This document shows, in pieces, positions 1-8,823 of a DNA stretch of 59,113 bases. The notes under the pieces are model-generated. The model did no database searches and was not told where the DNA came from. It saw only the letters and a list, made by a program, of their open reading frames with translations. The first letter of the stretch is position 1, and each line of letters begins with the position of its first letter. A program made the translations under genes and the position numbers. This DNA comes from Akkermansiaceae bacterium (GTDB lineage: Bacteria > Verrucomicrobiota > Verrucomicrobiia > Verrucomicrobiales > Akkermansiaceae). The stretch is taken from the NCBI GenBank assembly GCA_026421245.1, contig JAPKDJ010000021.1, positions 1 to 59,113 of the forward strand, written 5' to 3'.

Positions 1-33
1 GGATTTTAGAAATTGGCGGCGGTTTGGAATCAT
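1..33 (-). CDS. Start of a DUF1501-type secreted protein, cut by the left window edge
   Basis: Reading leftwards from an ATG at 33, the first eleven codons give MIPNRRQFLKS, with an RRxFLK core typical of twin-arginine export signals. In Planctomycetota and Verrucomicrobiota a DUF1501 protein with just this kind of start usually follows the PSCyt1/DUF1549/DUF1553 cytochrome gene, which ends 45 bases upstream. The identity is inferred from those eleven codons and the neighbour. The rest lies outside the window. Confidence 0.65.
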   Translation of the reverse strand, partial: MIPNRRQFLKS

Positions 34-78
34 GGGTTGAGGAGGGGGATGGGTTGAGGGGGATGGGTTAAGGATTTT

Positions 79-2859
79 TTAATCGAGGAAGCGGAAGTCC
101 AGGCAGGCGAAGAGAGATTGGGAGAGTTGGGTCCAGGCTTCTTCCTTTTGGTCGGGTGGGAATTGATTGAGGAAGAATTGGGTGGAGGAATGTTCGCTTC
201 CGCTGGGGGGGCGGCAGAGGATGAGTTGGTAGGCGTCGATGATGGTGGCTTTTTTCTCGAGAAGGCGTTGGGCGGTGAGCTTGGATTGCTCACGGATGAA
301 GGGGCTGTTCATGAGGAAAAGCGCCTGGGTGGGGAGGTTGGTGACGGGACGTTTGCCAACAACAAGGTTGGGATTGGGGGCGTCGAAGACTTCGAAGAGA
401 TCGAGCATGGAGTTGCGGAACCAGGGGACGTAGACGCTGCGGCGTTTTGAATCGAAGATGTAGTTGAGGTCGTATTGACCGACCTTGCGGATGGTGGGTC
501 CGCCTCGTGCGGGATCGAGTTCGCCGCTCATGATGAGGGTGGTGTCGCGGATGGCTTCGGCTTCGAGGCGCTTGCGGTTTGCTCGGCCGAAGAGGCGGTT
601 TGCGGGATCACGATTGTGAATCGTTTGCGAGGAGAGTTGGTAGGTGTGACTAAGGGTGATTTTTCGAATGAGCTTCTTCACAGACCAGCCGTCTTCGATG
701 AAGCGGAGGGCGAGGTGGTCGAGGAGTTCCGGGTGGCTTGGGAGCTCGCCGGTTTGGCCGAAGTTATCGGGAGTGCGAACGATGCCTTCACCGAGAAGGT
801 GTTTCCAAATGCGGTTGGCCATGACGCGGGCGGTGAGGGGGTTTTTGGGATTGGCGATCCAGTGGGCGAGTTCGAGTCGGCCTGAATGGTTGGCGGGGAT
901 GTCGGCGGCGGTGCCCGGTTCCAAGGCGACGGAGATGAAACCGCGCGGGACTTTTGGCCCTTTGTTGCGGACCTGGCCGCGAATGTGGACGTGTCCGTCG
1001 GCGATGGTATCGGCTTCGGAAGGCGCCATGGTGATGGGTTCAAGTTTTTTGAGTTTGGCGGTGAGGGACTTGTGTTCTTTTTCGAGTTGTTTGAGATCGT
1101 CCTCGATTAACTTGCGGTCAACGAGTGGAGTTTTGAATGAGCCTGGTTCGACGAAGCTGACGGCATCGGCGATGACGTAGTTGGTGGTGCCTTCGGTGGA
1201 AATGGTCACTGCAGCGGGCTCGCCTTTTGTGAAGGGGAAGGTGCCGACACTGACGAAACAACCGTGAATGGGAGCGGGTTTCGTTTGGTCGATGGTCACG
1301 GTGGTTTCTCCTTCGGCGTGTCGAATGATGACAGGGACGTTATTGGCGCGGTTGGTCGCTGCGCCGTAGGCGACGAGGACTTCGTAGGTTTTAGTTTCCG
1401 GCAGGGTGATGGAGAACGCGACCTGCTTCGCGCCCTTGAGGAGGTTTTCGTCGTGGAGGTAATTGTCTCCGACCCATTTGCTGGTGGAGACGGATTTTTT
1501 CCAGTCGCCGGTGAGTTTGGCGTCGCTGGAGTCGATGACGATGCCGGGGAGGTCGGCGGGAGTGAGAGAGCCTTGGGTGGGTTTCTTTCCGAGCTGGCTT
1601 TTGAGTTTGGCGAGGGAATCGCGGACTTGTTTGATCTCCTCTTTGTCGGTGATCTCAAGTTTGGCGGTGGCGAAGGAAGTGACTCCGGAGGCGGCGCTGC
1701 CTTTGCCCATGGACTCGGTGCTCTGGAAAATGCCGGCGAGGGCGTAGTAGTCGGTGATCGGGATGGGATCGAACTTATGGTCGTGGCAGCGGGCACAGCC
1801 GAGGGTCATGCCGAGGAAGGTGCGGCCGACGGAGTCGATTTGCTCGTCGACGAATTCCATTTTGAGGAGTTCGTGGTCCTGGAGTTCGTAGTTGAGAGCA
1901 CCGAGGACGAGGTAGCCGCTGCCGATGAGTTGGGAGTTTCTTTGTTCGACGGAATTGTGGGGAAGGAGATCGCCGGCGAGATGTTCGCGGACGAGTTGGT
2001 GGTAGGGTTTGTCCCGGTTGAAGGAATCGATGACGTAGTCGCGGAAGCGCCAGGCGTTGGGGAAGACGAGGGAGCGGCCGCCGCCGCTGGATTCGGCAAA
2101 GCGGGTGACATCGAGCCAATGGCGGCCCCAGCGTTCGCCGAATTCGGGGCGGGAGAGGAGGTCATCGACGACGGTTTCGAAGGCGTCGGGGGAGGGATCG
2201 TTGAGGAAGGTTTTCATCTCCTCGGGCGAGGGAGGGAGACCGATGAGGTCATAGTAGATGCGGCGGAGGAGGGAGTGTTTTGGGGCGTCGGGGGAGGGGG
2301 AAAGGTTTTCGGATTCGAGCCGGGAGAGGATGAAGCGGTCGATGTCGTTTGTGGGCCACGAGGGGCCATTGACGTCGGGCACGGGATGGGCGACGGGTGG
2401 TTTGAAGGACCAGAATTGGCGGCCTTTTTCGAGGTCGATGTTGCGGGAGGATTTTTTGACTTCGTCTTCGCGCGGATCGGGCGCGCCCATGGAGATCCAG
2501 GTGGTGAGTTTTGCGATCTCGGAATCGGGAAGGCGGGTTTTGGGCGGCATTTCGAGGTCGCCGTTGGTATGGGAAACGGCGTGGATAAGGAGGGAGTCTT
2601 CGGGCTTGCCCGGAACAATGGCGGGGCCGGTCTCGCCGCCGGTCTGCCAGCCGGCCCGGGAATCGAGGGAGAGATTGGCTTTGAGCTTCTTGGCATCAGC
2701 CGAGTGGCACTTGTAGCAGTGCTCGACGAAGAGAGGGCGGATGTGGGTTTCAAAATACTCGATACCTTCGGTTTCATCCGCACATGCCGCGCGGCCGAAA
2801 AGTATCATCACCAGAAAAATGATGCCCTTTGCTGGTGGTAATATGGCAGAGGAGAACAT
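79..2859 (-). CDS. PSCyt1/DUF1549/DUF1553 planctomycete-type cytochrome c protein
   Basis: 926 residues with an N-terminal hydrophobic export signal (about 1-27). A c-type heme motif CYKCH sits at 48-52, inside a domain resembling planctomycete cytochrome C (PSCyt1). DUF1549 follows from about 165, with a second CARCH motif at about 355-359, and DUF1553 fills the last 300 residues (HWIANPKNPLTARVMANRIW region). The protein is probably periplasmic or surface-attached and redox-active. In this phylum the family occurs with DUF1501 proteins, and the two are often linked to degradation of complex polysaccharides. The electron partner is unknown. A DUF1501-like start lies 45 bases downstream, so the two are probably co-transcribed. 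Length is normal and no frameshift is seen. Confidence 0.93.
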   Translation of the reverse strand: MFSSAILPPAKGIIFLVMILFGRAACADETEGIEYFETHIRPLFVEHCYKCHSADAKKLKANLSLDSRAGWQTGGETGPAIVPGKPEDSLLIHAVSHTNGDLEMPPKTRLPDSEIAKLTTWISMGAPDPREDEVKKSSRNIDLEKGRQFWSFKPPVAHPVPDVNGPSWPTNDIDRFILSRLESENLSPSPDAPKHSLLRRIYYDLIGLPPSPEEMKTFLNDPSPDAFETVVDDLLSRPEFGERWGRHWLDVTRFAESSGGGRSLVFPNAWRFRDYVIDSFNRDKPYHQLVREHLAGDLLPHNSVEQRNSQLIGSGYLVLGALNYELQDHELLKMEFVDEQIDSVGRTFLGMTLGCARCHDHKFDPIPITDYYALAGIFQSTESMGKGSAASGVTSFATAKLEITDKEEIKQVRDSLAKLKSQLGKKPTQGSLTPADLPGIVIDSSDAKLTGDWKKSVSTSKWVGDNYLHDENLLKGAKQVAFSITLPETKTYEVLVAYGAATNRANNVPVIIRHAEGETTVTIDQTKPAPIHGCFVSVGTFPFTKGEPAAVTISTEGTTNYVIADAVSFVEPGSFKTPLVDRKLIEDDLKQLEKEHKSLTAKLKKLEPITMAPSEADTIADGHVHIRGQVRNKGPKVPRGFISVALEPGTAADIPANHSGRLELAHWIANPKNPLTARVMANRIWKHLLGEGIVRTPDNFGQTGELPSHPELLDHLALRFIEDGWSVKKLIRKITLSHTYQLSSQTIHNRDPANRLFGRANRKRLEAEAIRDTTLIMSGELDPARGGPTIRKVGQYDLNYIFDSKRRSVYVPWFRNSMLDLFEVFDAPNPNLVVGKRPVTNLPTQALFLMNSPFIREQSKLTAQRLLEKKATIIDAYQLILCRPPSGSEHSSTQFFLNQFPPDQKEEAWTQLSQSLFACLDFRFLD

Positions 2860-3231
2860 GAGAATGGAGCAGTGAACTGGGGAAAGAGTTTAGCGAGCAG
2901 GCTATTAAAAAATTAAACCAAGGTCGAGGGGAGAAATGCTTCGGGTTAGGCTTACGATGATGACCCCAATTCACGAAAGATCTGGCCCAATTGAACCGAG
3001 GCCCTTTCATTTCTCCATGGCATCGTGACAGGTAGCCTTTTTTCTAGGTTCCCCGAAACGTGATGAAACTCATTTTTTGCTCTCCCAATTGGTCTTCAAA
3101 ACTGGAGATTCCGCCGGAGGGGAAGTCGCTAATAGTTACGCAAATTTCGACGGGTAGTTTGCCGGTTTGAAGCTCTATAGTCGTGATCTGCGCACCACCG
3201 CCGCACCCTCATATCGAGGGAATAAAGCGCA
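2860..3231. other. Intergenic stretch holding one possible coding remnant
   Basis: No intact gene is seen between the divergent-looking ends of the cytochrome and propeller genes. The minus strand from 3208 to 3044 is open and reads like protein (separate entry). The rest, 2860-3043, shows nothing recognisable beyond the probable promoter side of the cytochrome gene. Confidence 0.5.
3044..3208 (-). pseudogene. Unidentified C-terminal coding remnant
   Basis: About 54 codons are open between stops on the minus strand and read like ordinary protein, including GKLPVEICVTISDFPSGG and ending MSFITFRGT then TAG. No plausible start codon precedes the protein-like part, so I read it as the tail of a lost gene rather than a small intact one. 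No family is recognised. It could also be a chance open frame. Confidence 0.35.
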
Positions 3232-5715
3232 TCATTGATCATCGAACTGGCTGTAATAAGCGCTCTTGAATCGATCTTCGACCCCATCGAGAAAAGGATA
3301 GCGACGGGTCATGAAGAGTCCGTAAAGTGCATTGCTTGGATCGATCCAGAAAGTCGTTGTATGGTAGCCACCCCAGCCAAAGATACCCGCCGGTGCCCCG
3401 GAGGCCTCCCCGGGAGGATTCTTGAAAATCTCAAATCCCAGGCCCATGACATGGCCCTTTTTGTTGAAGCCCGGAATTTCTTTTAGCTGATCGCTTAGCA
3501 TCAATGCCAGTGTTTCCTCTGAGAGGATCTCCGTTCCATCCGGAGCCCGGCCCCGATCGACCAACATTTGGCAGAAACGGCCATAATCGTTCATCGTTGA
3601 AACGAGACCTTCACCGCCAAGATACAAGCGGCTTTCCGGCGCGTAATAAAGTTCGTCCTCTTTCAGAGTTCCCGGACGGTAAGCCTCATCGGTTTTCACA
3701 AAGAGCGGCTGAAAACGTTTCCGGTCTTCAGGCGTGAGATGGAACCGTGTCTCCTTCATGCCCAGGGGTTTGAAGATGTTCTCGTCAAAGAATTCCGCCA
3801 GATTCCTTCCTGTGTGGATTTCGATCGCCCGTCCAAGCACTGCTGTGCTGAGACCGTAGGTGAAGCGTTCGCCAGGCTGGTGCTCCAATGGTTTTTTTTC
3901 GAGCAAGTCGATCAACTCCGCAAGATCACTGAGTTCCATGACCTCTTTCCAAGTCCCCTCTTTGTCGAAGGAACCATCGTAGCCCGCGATCCCCGAGGTG
4001 TGTCGCAAGAGATCCCGATAAGTGATTTGCCGCTTCAGCGCGACAGTTTTTCCATTCGGCTTTTTCACGCGAAGATTCGCCAGTTGGGTCACCACCTTTG
4101 ACACCGGATCATCGAGATGGAAGACGCCGCGTTCGTGTAGCATCATGGCGGCCACACTGGTGATCGGCTTGGTCATCGACCAGATCGCAAACAAAGTCTC
4201 GTCTGTAACGGCCCGGTCTCCAGTGGTGTCCGAAGCGATGGTATGATGATAGAGAGCCTCTCCCCGGCGGGTCAGGCGGAAGGCATTTGAGAGGGTATCG
4301 CCATTTTCAACGAGTTTCTTCTGAGTGGCCAGTAAAGCAGTCGCCACGCCGGCGTCCGGCGAGTTTGCCGAAAGATCGAAGCACCGAACGACCCGGTCGT
4401 TGCGGAGGTAGAGTTTTTTGTTGGCAAAGGCGGGTGCGGACCAGACCAAGAGGCGCCCGCCCACCTCATGAGTGGGATCGATCAACTTCGCTCGCGATAT
4501 CTCCTTGTAGCCACCGGGCGACAATTCAGCGGTGATGAGTTCGCCATGATCGTTGTAGAGAAAGGTGCGCCCGGAAGGGGGGTGGGGAAACGAGAAGGCT
4601 GATGGCCAGGCGCCCGTGCGCCCGCCCAGGCGATCCTGCAGGGGGACCGGGGTCTCCCAAAGGCGCTCGCCGGTGCGAATGTCGACACATTGGAAGCGGC
4701 CACGACCACCAGCCGAATAGAGATGGCCATTCGCATCGAGGTGGGCCGTGTTGAGCACACCGGCCACGCCAAGGCGGAGATCGCGCCCCCAAACCAGTTT
4801 GGCGGATCGAGTGTCGGGAGCGACGCGAATCGCGGCCGACACGCCCTTGTAGCCCATCACATGCACCAGATCGTCATGCACGCGGGGTGTTCCAATCGCC
4901 ATGCCAAAGCTCGGCTTCACTTTGACAAACCAACGCTGGGTGCCGTCTCCTGGGTTCAAAGCAGCGAGACCGTCCCCGTGCCACACCAGCAACTGTTCCT
5001 GCCCATGGATCCTGGCGACGACCGGCGGGCAGTAACCGGGCTTTGATGCCGACAAGGCGCGCCAACGCTCTTTGCCGCTCACTTTGTCAAAGGACACCAC
5101 CGTCGAGCCATTGCCACCTACGATACAAATGAGTTGGTCGCCGTGTATCAAGGGGTGCGCCGCACAGCCCCACTCGGCGATCTTGAGGGCGTAGTCTTTT
5201 TTGAAATCCCGGGACCATAGGACGTGTCCGGTTTTTGCGTTTAAGCAGAAAAGGTTTCCTTCGGCTCCCAAGGTGTAGACGCGCCCGTCATTGACAGTTG
5301 GGGTGCAGCGTGGGCCAATGGCATAGAGGGAGACGGTGGAGTAAGGACACGCGTAATTGTGTTCCCAAAGCGGCTCACCCGTCTCCGCATCGAGGGCGCG
5401 CACCCGTTCCCGCCCGGGGATCGCCGCTCGGATGAAGTTGGGATTTCCTTCAACCTTGCCCTGCCGGTAGGGTTCTGCCAGCCGATCGATAAGAAAGACG
5501 CGACCATCGACAACGGCGGGCCCCGAGTATCCTCCGCCCGCGGCCCGTTCCCAAAGGAGAGGTAAACCCGAGTCGGGGAACTCCGTTCGCAGCCCCGGCT
5601 CCCTGACCGAGGTGTCAGCGTGTGGGCCGAGGAAATGCGGCCACTCGTCTCCACGGGAGATCAACGGGTGAAGGAGGGTGAGCCAGGCGAGCGTGACTAT
5701 CTTGGGGATCTTCAT
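3232..5715 (-). CDS. Fusion of PQQ-like beta-propeller and class C beta-lactamase-type serine hydrolase
   Basis: I place the start at the ATG at 5715, giving 827 residues, because MKIPKIVTLAWLTLLHPLIS is a clear signal peptide. A start 14 codons upstream would put a hydrophilic stretch before it. Residues of about 25-450 form a PQQ-like propeller with repeated blades (for example CLNAKTGHVLWSRDF and CVDIRTGERLWETP). From about 460 the chain becomes a serine hydrolase of the beta-lactamase/transpeptidase-like fold. The SxxK motif SMTK is at about 513-516, a Tyr motif lies in RFTYGLSTAVLGRA, and a Gly-rich GWGGYHTTTFW stands where the third motif is expected. The two halves are continuous in one frame. 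Each is normally a separate exported protein, so this is a fusion. Substrate is unknown; esterase or D-aminopeptidase-like action is only a guess. Confidence 0.9.
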   Translation of the reverse strand: MKIPKIVTLAWLTLLHPLISRGDEWPHFLGPHADTSVREPGLRTEFPDSGLPLLWERAAGGGYSGPAVVDGRVFLIDRLAEPYRQGKVEGNPNFIRAAIPGRERVRALDAETGEPLWEHNYACPYSTVSLYAIGPRCTPTVNDGRVYTLGAEGNLFCLNAKTGHVLWSRDFKKDYALKIAEWGCAAHPLIHGDQLICIVGGNGSTVVSFDKVSGKERWRALSASKPGYCPPVVARIHGQEQLLVWHGDGLAALNPGDGTQRWFVKVKPSFGMAIGTPRVHDDLVHVMGYKGVSAAIRVAPDTRSAKLVWGRDLRLGVAGVLNTAHLDANGHLYSAGGRGRFQCVDIRTGERLWETPVPLQDRLGGRTGAWPSAFSFPHPPSGRTFLYNDHGELITAELSPGGYKEISRAKLIDPTHEVGGRLLVWSAPAFANKKLYLRNDRVVRCFDLSANSPDAGVATALLATQKKLVENGDTLSNAFRLTRRGEALYHHTIASDTTGDRAVTDETLFAIWSMTKPITSVAAMMLHERGVFHLDDPVSKVVTQLANLRVKKPNGKTVALKRQITYRDLLRHTSGIAGYDGSFDKEGTWKEVMELSDLAELIDLLEKKPLEHQPGERFTYGLSTAVLGRAIEIHTGRNLAEFFDENIFKPLGMKETRFHLTPEDRKRFQPLFVKTDEAYRPGTLKEDELYYAPESRLYLGGEGLVSTMNDYGRFCQMLVDRGRAPDGTEILSEETLALMLSDQLKEIPGFNKKGHVMGLGFEIFKNPPGEASGAPAGIFGWGGYHTTTFWIDPSNALYGLFMTRRYPFLDGVEDRFKSAYYSQFDDQ

Positions 5716-5899
5716 ATTTGGGGGGCGGTATGCGGATTTAAAGTCCACCGATGCCAAATCGTCCTCCCAATTGGCAAGGCATAATTATTCATTGTGGTGC
5801 AAGTTGGGGAGTTATAAAGCCAATCGGAGCTCTTCCATACCCCACTTCTTGCTTTCATTCATCTTCTGTTCAGGATGTGAAAGTTAGTTTGGAAACTTT

Positions 5900-6556
5900 A
5901 TGAGAGTGCTTGTCGTTGAGGATCAGGATGATTTACGAGAAATCGTGGCGGAGACGTTGCGGGAGGAATCGTTTGCGGTGGATGAGTCAGCGGATGGGGA
6001 GGAGGGACTCTATAAGGCGTTGAACTGGGATTATGACATCATCGTGCTGGATATTATGATGCCGGTGCTGAACGGGTGGGAGGTTTTGAAGAAGTTGCGG
6101 AAGGAGAAGCAGACGCCGGTGTTAATGTTGACGGCGTTGGATCAGGTGCGGGACAAGGTGAAGGGGTTAAACCACGGCGCGGATGATTATTTGGCGAAGC
6201 CGTTTGATTTGGCGGAGTTGGTGGCGCGGGTGCGGGCGGTGATTCGGAGGAATGGCGGGGAGCACCGGCCGGAGGTGACAGTGGGAAAGGTGACGATCAA
6301 CACGACGTCGAAAACGCTGAAGGTGAACGACAATGAGGTGGATGTGACGGCGCGGGAGTATGCCATGGCGGAGTTGATGATCCAGCATCGGGACGAGGTC
6401 GTGACGCGGGATTTTTTGTACGCTCATCTTTTTGACGAGAATGACGAGTCGATGTCGAACATGCTTGATGTCTACGTCTACAAGCTGCGTCAAAAATTCG
6501 GGAAGGATTTTATCAAGACGCGGCGGGGCCAGGGATATATTGTGGAGGGCATTTAA
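5900..6556 (+). CDS. OmpR-family response regulator
   Basis: 218 residues. The receiver domain (1-115) carries the acidic pair near residues 8-9, the phosphoacceptor Asp51 in VLDIMMP, Thr78 and Lys100 in DDYLAKPF. A winged-helix DNA-binding domain (about 125-216) ends in the typical VYVYKLRQKFG and RGQGYIVE. It is the cytoplasmic partner of the kinase, whose ATG follows its TAA directly with no gap. The pair is most like CusR/CusS-type systems. Its targets and stimulus are not visible from the sequence. Confidence 0.96.
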   Translation: MRVLVVEDQDDLREIVAETLREESFAVDESADGEEGLYKALNWDYDIIVLDIMMPVLNGWEVLKKLRKEKQTPVLMLTALDQVRDKVKGLNHGADDYLAKPFDLAELVARVRAVIRRNGGEHRPEVTVGKVTINTTSKTLKVNDNEVDVTAREYAMAELMIQHRDEVVTRDFLYAHLFDENDESMSNMLDVYVYKLRQKFGKDFIKTRRGQGYIVEGI

Positions 6557-8041
6557 ATGAATTTTTTCCCGCAATCGATTCGCTGGCGAATCCAGCTGTG
6601 GCACACCCTATTGTTGGTGGTGATCATCGCGGCCTTGCTGGCGGCATTTTTTCAGAACCAGCGGGAGATCAAGTATCAGGCGCTGGACCGAGAGTTGAAT
6701 AATCCGATCACGCGTTTGTTGCCGCGGATGGAGAGAAGGCGTAAACCACCGCCGAGAACCCGGAGGCTGCCGCGGCCGGAGCCTCTTGATGGTTTTGATG
6801 ATGAATTCGGACCAGACCCGGAATCTGGACCCAGGCCAAGGCGTGGATCGGATGTTGAAGATGGCAGAGGACCAACGCTGGATGAAGTGGTGGAAGATTT
6901 GGCCGGGGACGACATTTTTGTGATCCAGTGGGATCGTGACGGAGGATTACGATTTGCGTCGGAGAATGCACCGGAGGATTTGACGCCAATTCCGGATGAA
7001 ATTCCGAGGGGAGGTGAGCGGATGTCGAAGAGGACGGTGGCCGGTTATCGCGAGGTGATTCATACGACTCCAGGCGGGAGCTTTCTTTTAGTGGGGACGG
7101 CGATTGCACCGATTGAGAAGGATCTTGCGTCGCTTCAAATGCGATTGGTGGGAATCGGAACGCTGATTGTGGGCGGGGGATTCTTGGTGGGGTGGCTTTT
7201 GATCGGGCGATCGTTAAAGCCGATCGGGGTGATGAGTGAGACGGCGCATCGGATTTCCGATGGTGATTTGTCGGGTCGAATTGAGATCAAAGAGGATGGG
7301 AGTGAGTTGGGGCAGCTCTCGAGTGTGTTGAATGAGACTTTTGAGAAGCTTGAAACATCCTTTGAGCACCAGGTGCGATTTACGGCGGATGCTTCACATG
7401 AAATGCGGACGCCGATTGCGGTAATTTTGGCGAAGAGCCAGTTTGCGTTGAGTCGCGAGCGGTCGCCGGAGAAGTATCAGGAAGCACTGCAAACTTGCAT
7501 GGATTCGGCACAGCACATGCGGATGTTGACCGATGCCTTGCTGGAGTTAGCAAAGGTGGATTCGGGGGAATTTAATCTAGATAAAGAAAGCGGGGATCTG
7601 GAAGATTTGACGCGGAAAGTGGTGAGGATGATCGAGCCGCTGGCGGATGAGAAGAAGATCGTGATTCGGTGCGAGTTGGCGCCAGTGAAAATGAAGTTTG
7701 ATACGCAGAAGATGCGGCAGTCCTTGTTGAATTTGTTGAGTAATGCGGTGAAGTATAACTGTGAAGAGGGAGAGATTGAGGTGGTCTTGAAGAATGTGGA
7801 AGGCGAGGTGAAGTTATCAATTCGTGATACGGGGCCGGGTATGAATGAGGGGATGAGAGAGCATATTTTTGAGCGTTTTTATCGGGCGGATAAGGTGCGA
7901 ACTCGTACCGGGAAAACCGGGACCGGTCTGGGGCTGGCGATCACGAAGGCGATCGTGGAAGCGCATGGGGGCCGAATTGAAGCGAGAAGTGAGGTGGGAG
8001 TAGGATCGATTTTTGAGATCAGTTTTCGTGAACAAGATTGA
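6557..8041 (+). CDS. Membrane sensor histidine kinase, partner of the regulator at 5900
   Basis: 494 residues. One transmembrane helix lies at about 13-32 and a second at about 195-216, with a periplasmic domain of roughly 160 residues between them. A HAMP linker follows (about 216-270). The HisKA domain has His281 in DASHEMRTPIAV, and the ATPase domain has an N box at about 392-400 (NLLSNAVKYN), DTGPGM at 424-429 and a GTGLGL box near 455-460. The periplasmic part contains a very Arg/Pro-rich then Asp/Glu-rich stretch at about 57-108 before the folded sensor segment. The architecture is that of heavy-metal-type kinases, but no metal ligand set is evident. Confidence 0.95.
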   Translation: MNFFPQSIRWRIQLWHTLLLVVIIAALLAAFFQNQREIKYQALDRELNNPITRLLPRMERRRKPPPRTRRLPRPEPLDGFDDEFGPDPESGPRPRRGSDVEDGRGPTLDEVVEDLAGDDIFVIQWDRDGGLRFASENAPEDLTPIPDEIPRGGERMSKRTVAGYREVIHTTPGGSFLLVGTAIAPIEKDLASLQMRLVGIGTLIVGGGFLVGWLLIGRSLKPIGVMSETAHRISDGDLSGRIEIKEDGSELGQLSSVLNETFEKLETSFEHQVRFTADASHEMRTPIAVILAKSQFALSRERSPEKYQEALQTCMDSAQHMRMLTDALLELAKVDSGEFNLDKESGDLEDLTRKVVRMIEPLADEKKIVIRCELAPVKMKFDTQKMRQSLLNLLSNAVKYNCEEGEIEVVLKNVEGEVKLSIRDTGPGMNEGMREHIFERFYRADKVRTRTGKTGTGLGLAITKAIVEAHGGRIEARSEVGVGSIFEISFREQD

Positions 8042-8100
8042 GATCGCATCGCCTAGATTGGGCTAATCGAATGATTTTTTTTGGAGGTTAGCGATACTCG

Positions 8101-8433
8101 TTGTTTCCTCCAAAGTGGATTCAGGAGTGGTGGGGCGGGTTCATATTCGGGAGCCTTCGGAGAACGCATTCTGAATTGATCAGGGATTTGAACGGAAGAG
8201 TGACCTTGGTGGATCACGCTATGGCCTACGACTCGGAGGGGATTAATGTGGGCTCGGCCATCGCGATTCCCGAGTCGGGCTTTCAGACGCTTCTGGTCCT
8301 GGGTGCGGGTTTGGGAGTTTTGAGCCGCAGAAGGCCCCAACGGAATCAATCATTTCTATCGCCGAAGATGGCTTCTCTTAAAGAGCTCCCTTTTTACCCC
8401 TGCCTGGAGAGATCCCGGAGGCGAGTTATTTAG
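8101..8433 (+). pseudogene. Tail of a PEP-CTERM-like exported protein (remnant)
   Basis: The frame contains NGRVTLVDHAMAYDSEG and then a sorting-signal-like end: IPESG, a hydrophobic run LLVLGAGLGVL and the basic cluster SRRRPQR. That order (Pro-Glu motif, helix, arginines) is the PEP-CTERM plan, with Ser in place of the second Pro. Only the last roughly 50 residues of such a protein are present, and the frame runs on about 25 codons past the arginines, longer than usual. The TTG start is not credible. I read it as a remnant. The exosortase that would process such proteins is not in the window. Confidence 0.55.
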
Positions 8434-8442
8434 CTCAAGAAA

Positions 8443-8488
8443 ATTCCCCGCCCCGGTCAAACTTTGGGGGGTGACCGGAACGGGGAAA
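8443..8488. terminator. Long imperfect hairpin, probable terminator
   Basis: TTCCCCGCCCCGGTCA at 8444-8459 pairs with TGACCGGAACGGGGAA at 8472-8487 around a 12-base loop with a G run. The pairing extends outward imperfectly (CTCAAG near 8434, CTTAAG near 8492). There is no T run directly after it on either strand, so rho-independent termination is likely but not certain. It separates the kinase/PEP-CTERM remnant side from the minus-strand genes. Confidence 0.5.
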
Positions 8489-8599
8489 TGGCTTAAGCAA
8501 GTTTGCTCCTAATGAGCATCCCTGTTACCCCCGATGACTCTTTTTTTGGGGGGAAAGTTACAAAAAAGGGAACCTTTTTTGGATATAGCACTCGAGCCC

Positions 8600-8791
8600 C
8601 TACTTTTTGATTCGGACCCGGAAGAAGCAGAGGGCATTAGAGGAGTTGGAAACTCCTGGCTGAGTGGTGGTCCAGGTGATCATGTTGGTATTAGATTCGA
8701 GGTAAATCTGATGGTTGCCGGTCGTCAGGGAAATGATATCGGCGGGAGCGTAAGAAATGAGGATCGTGAGGAGGAGCTTTACCAAGGACAT
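8600..8791 (-). pseudogene. Short secreted-protein remnant: signal peptide joined to a C-terminal tail
   Basis: From the ATG at 8791 the 63 residues begin with a hydrophobic export signal (MSLVKLLLTILISYAPADI). They pass at once into IYLESNTNMITWTT and end in FFRVRIKK. The second part resembles the tail found on many verrucomicrobial exported proteins (YxLxSSTNLxxW ... FYRV). The middle of the original protein seems to be missing. It might still be expressed as a small secreted peptide. Confidence 0.45.
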
Positions 8792-8823
8792 GGGCCCTCG
8801 GATGTGGAAGGAAGGCTGTTTAT

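Noticed and set aside
43-69. Two tandem copies of a GGGGGATGGGTTGA-like unit between the DUF1501-like and cytochrome genes
   Set aside because: Only two short copies and no known role; likely slippage in the intergenic gap.
1264-2841. Plus-strand open frame of 525 codons
   Set aside because: It lies wholly opposite the cytochrome gene, is made of Gly/Glu/Asp/Phe/Val-rich repeats typical of an antisense frame in a skewed sequence, and has no domain.
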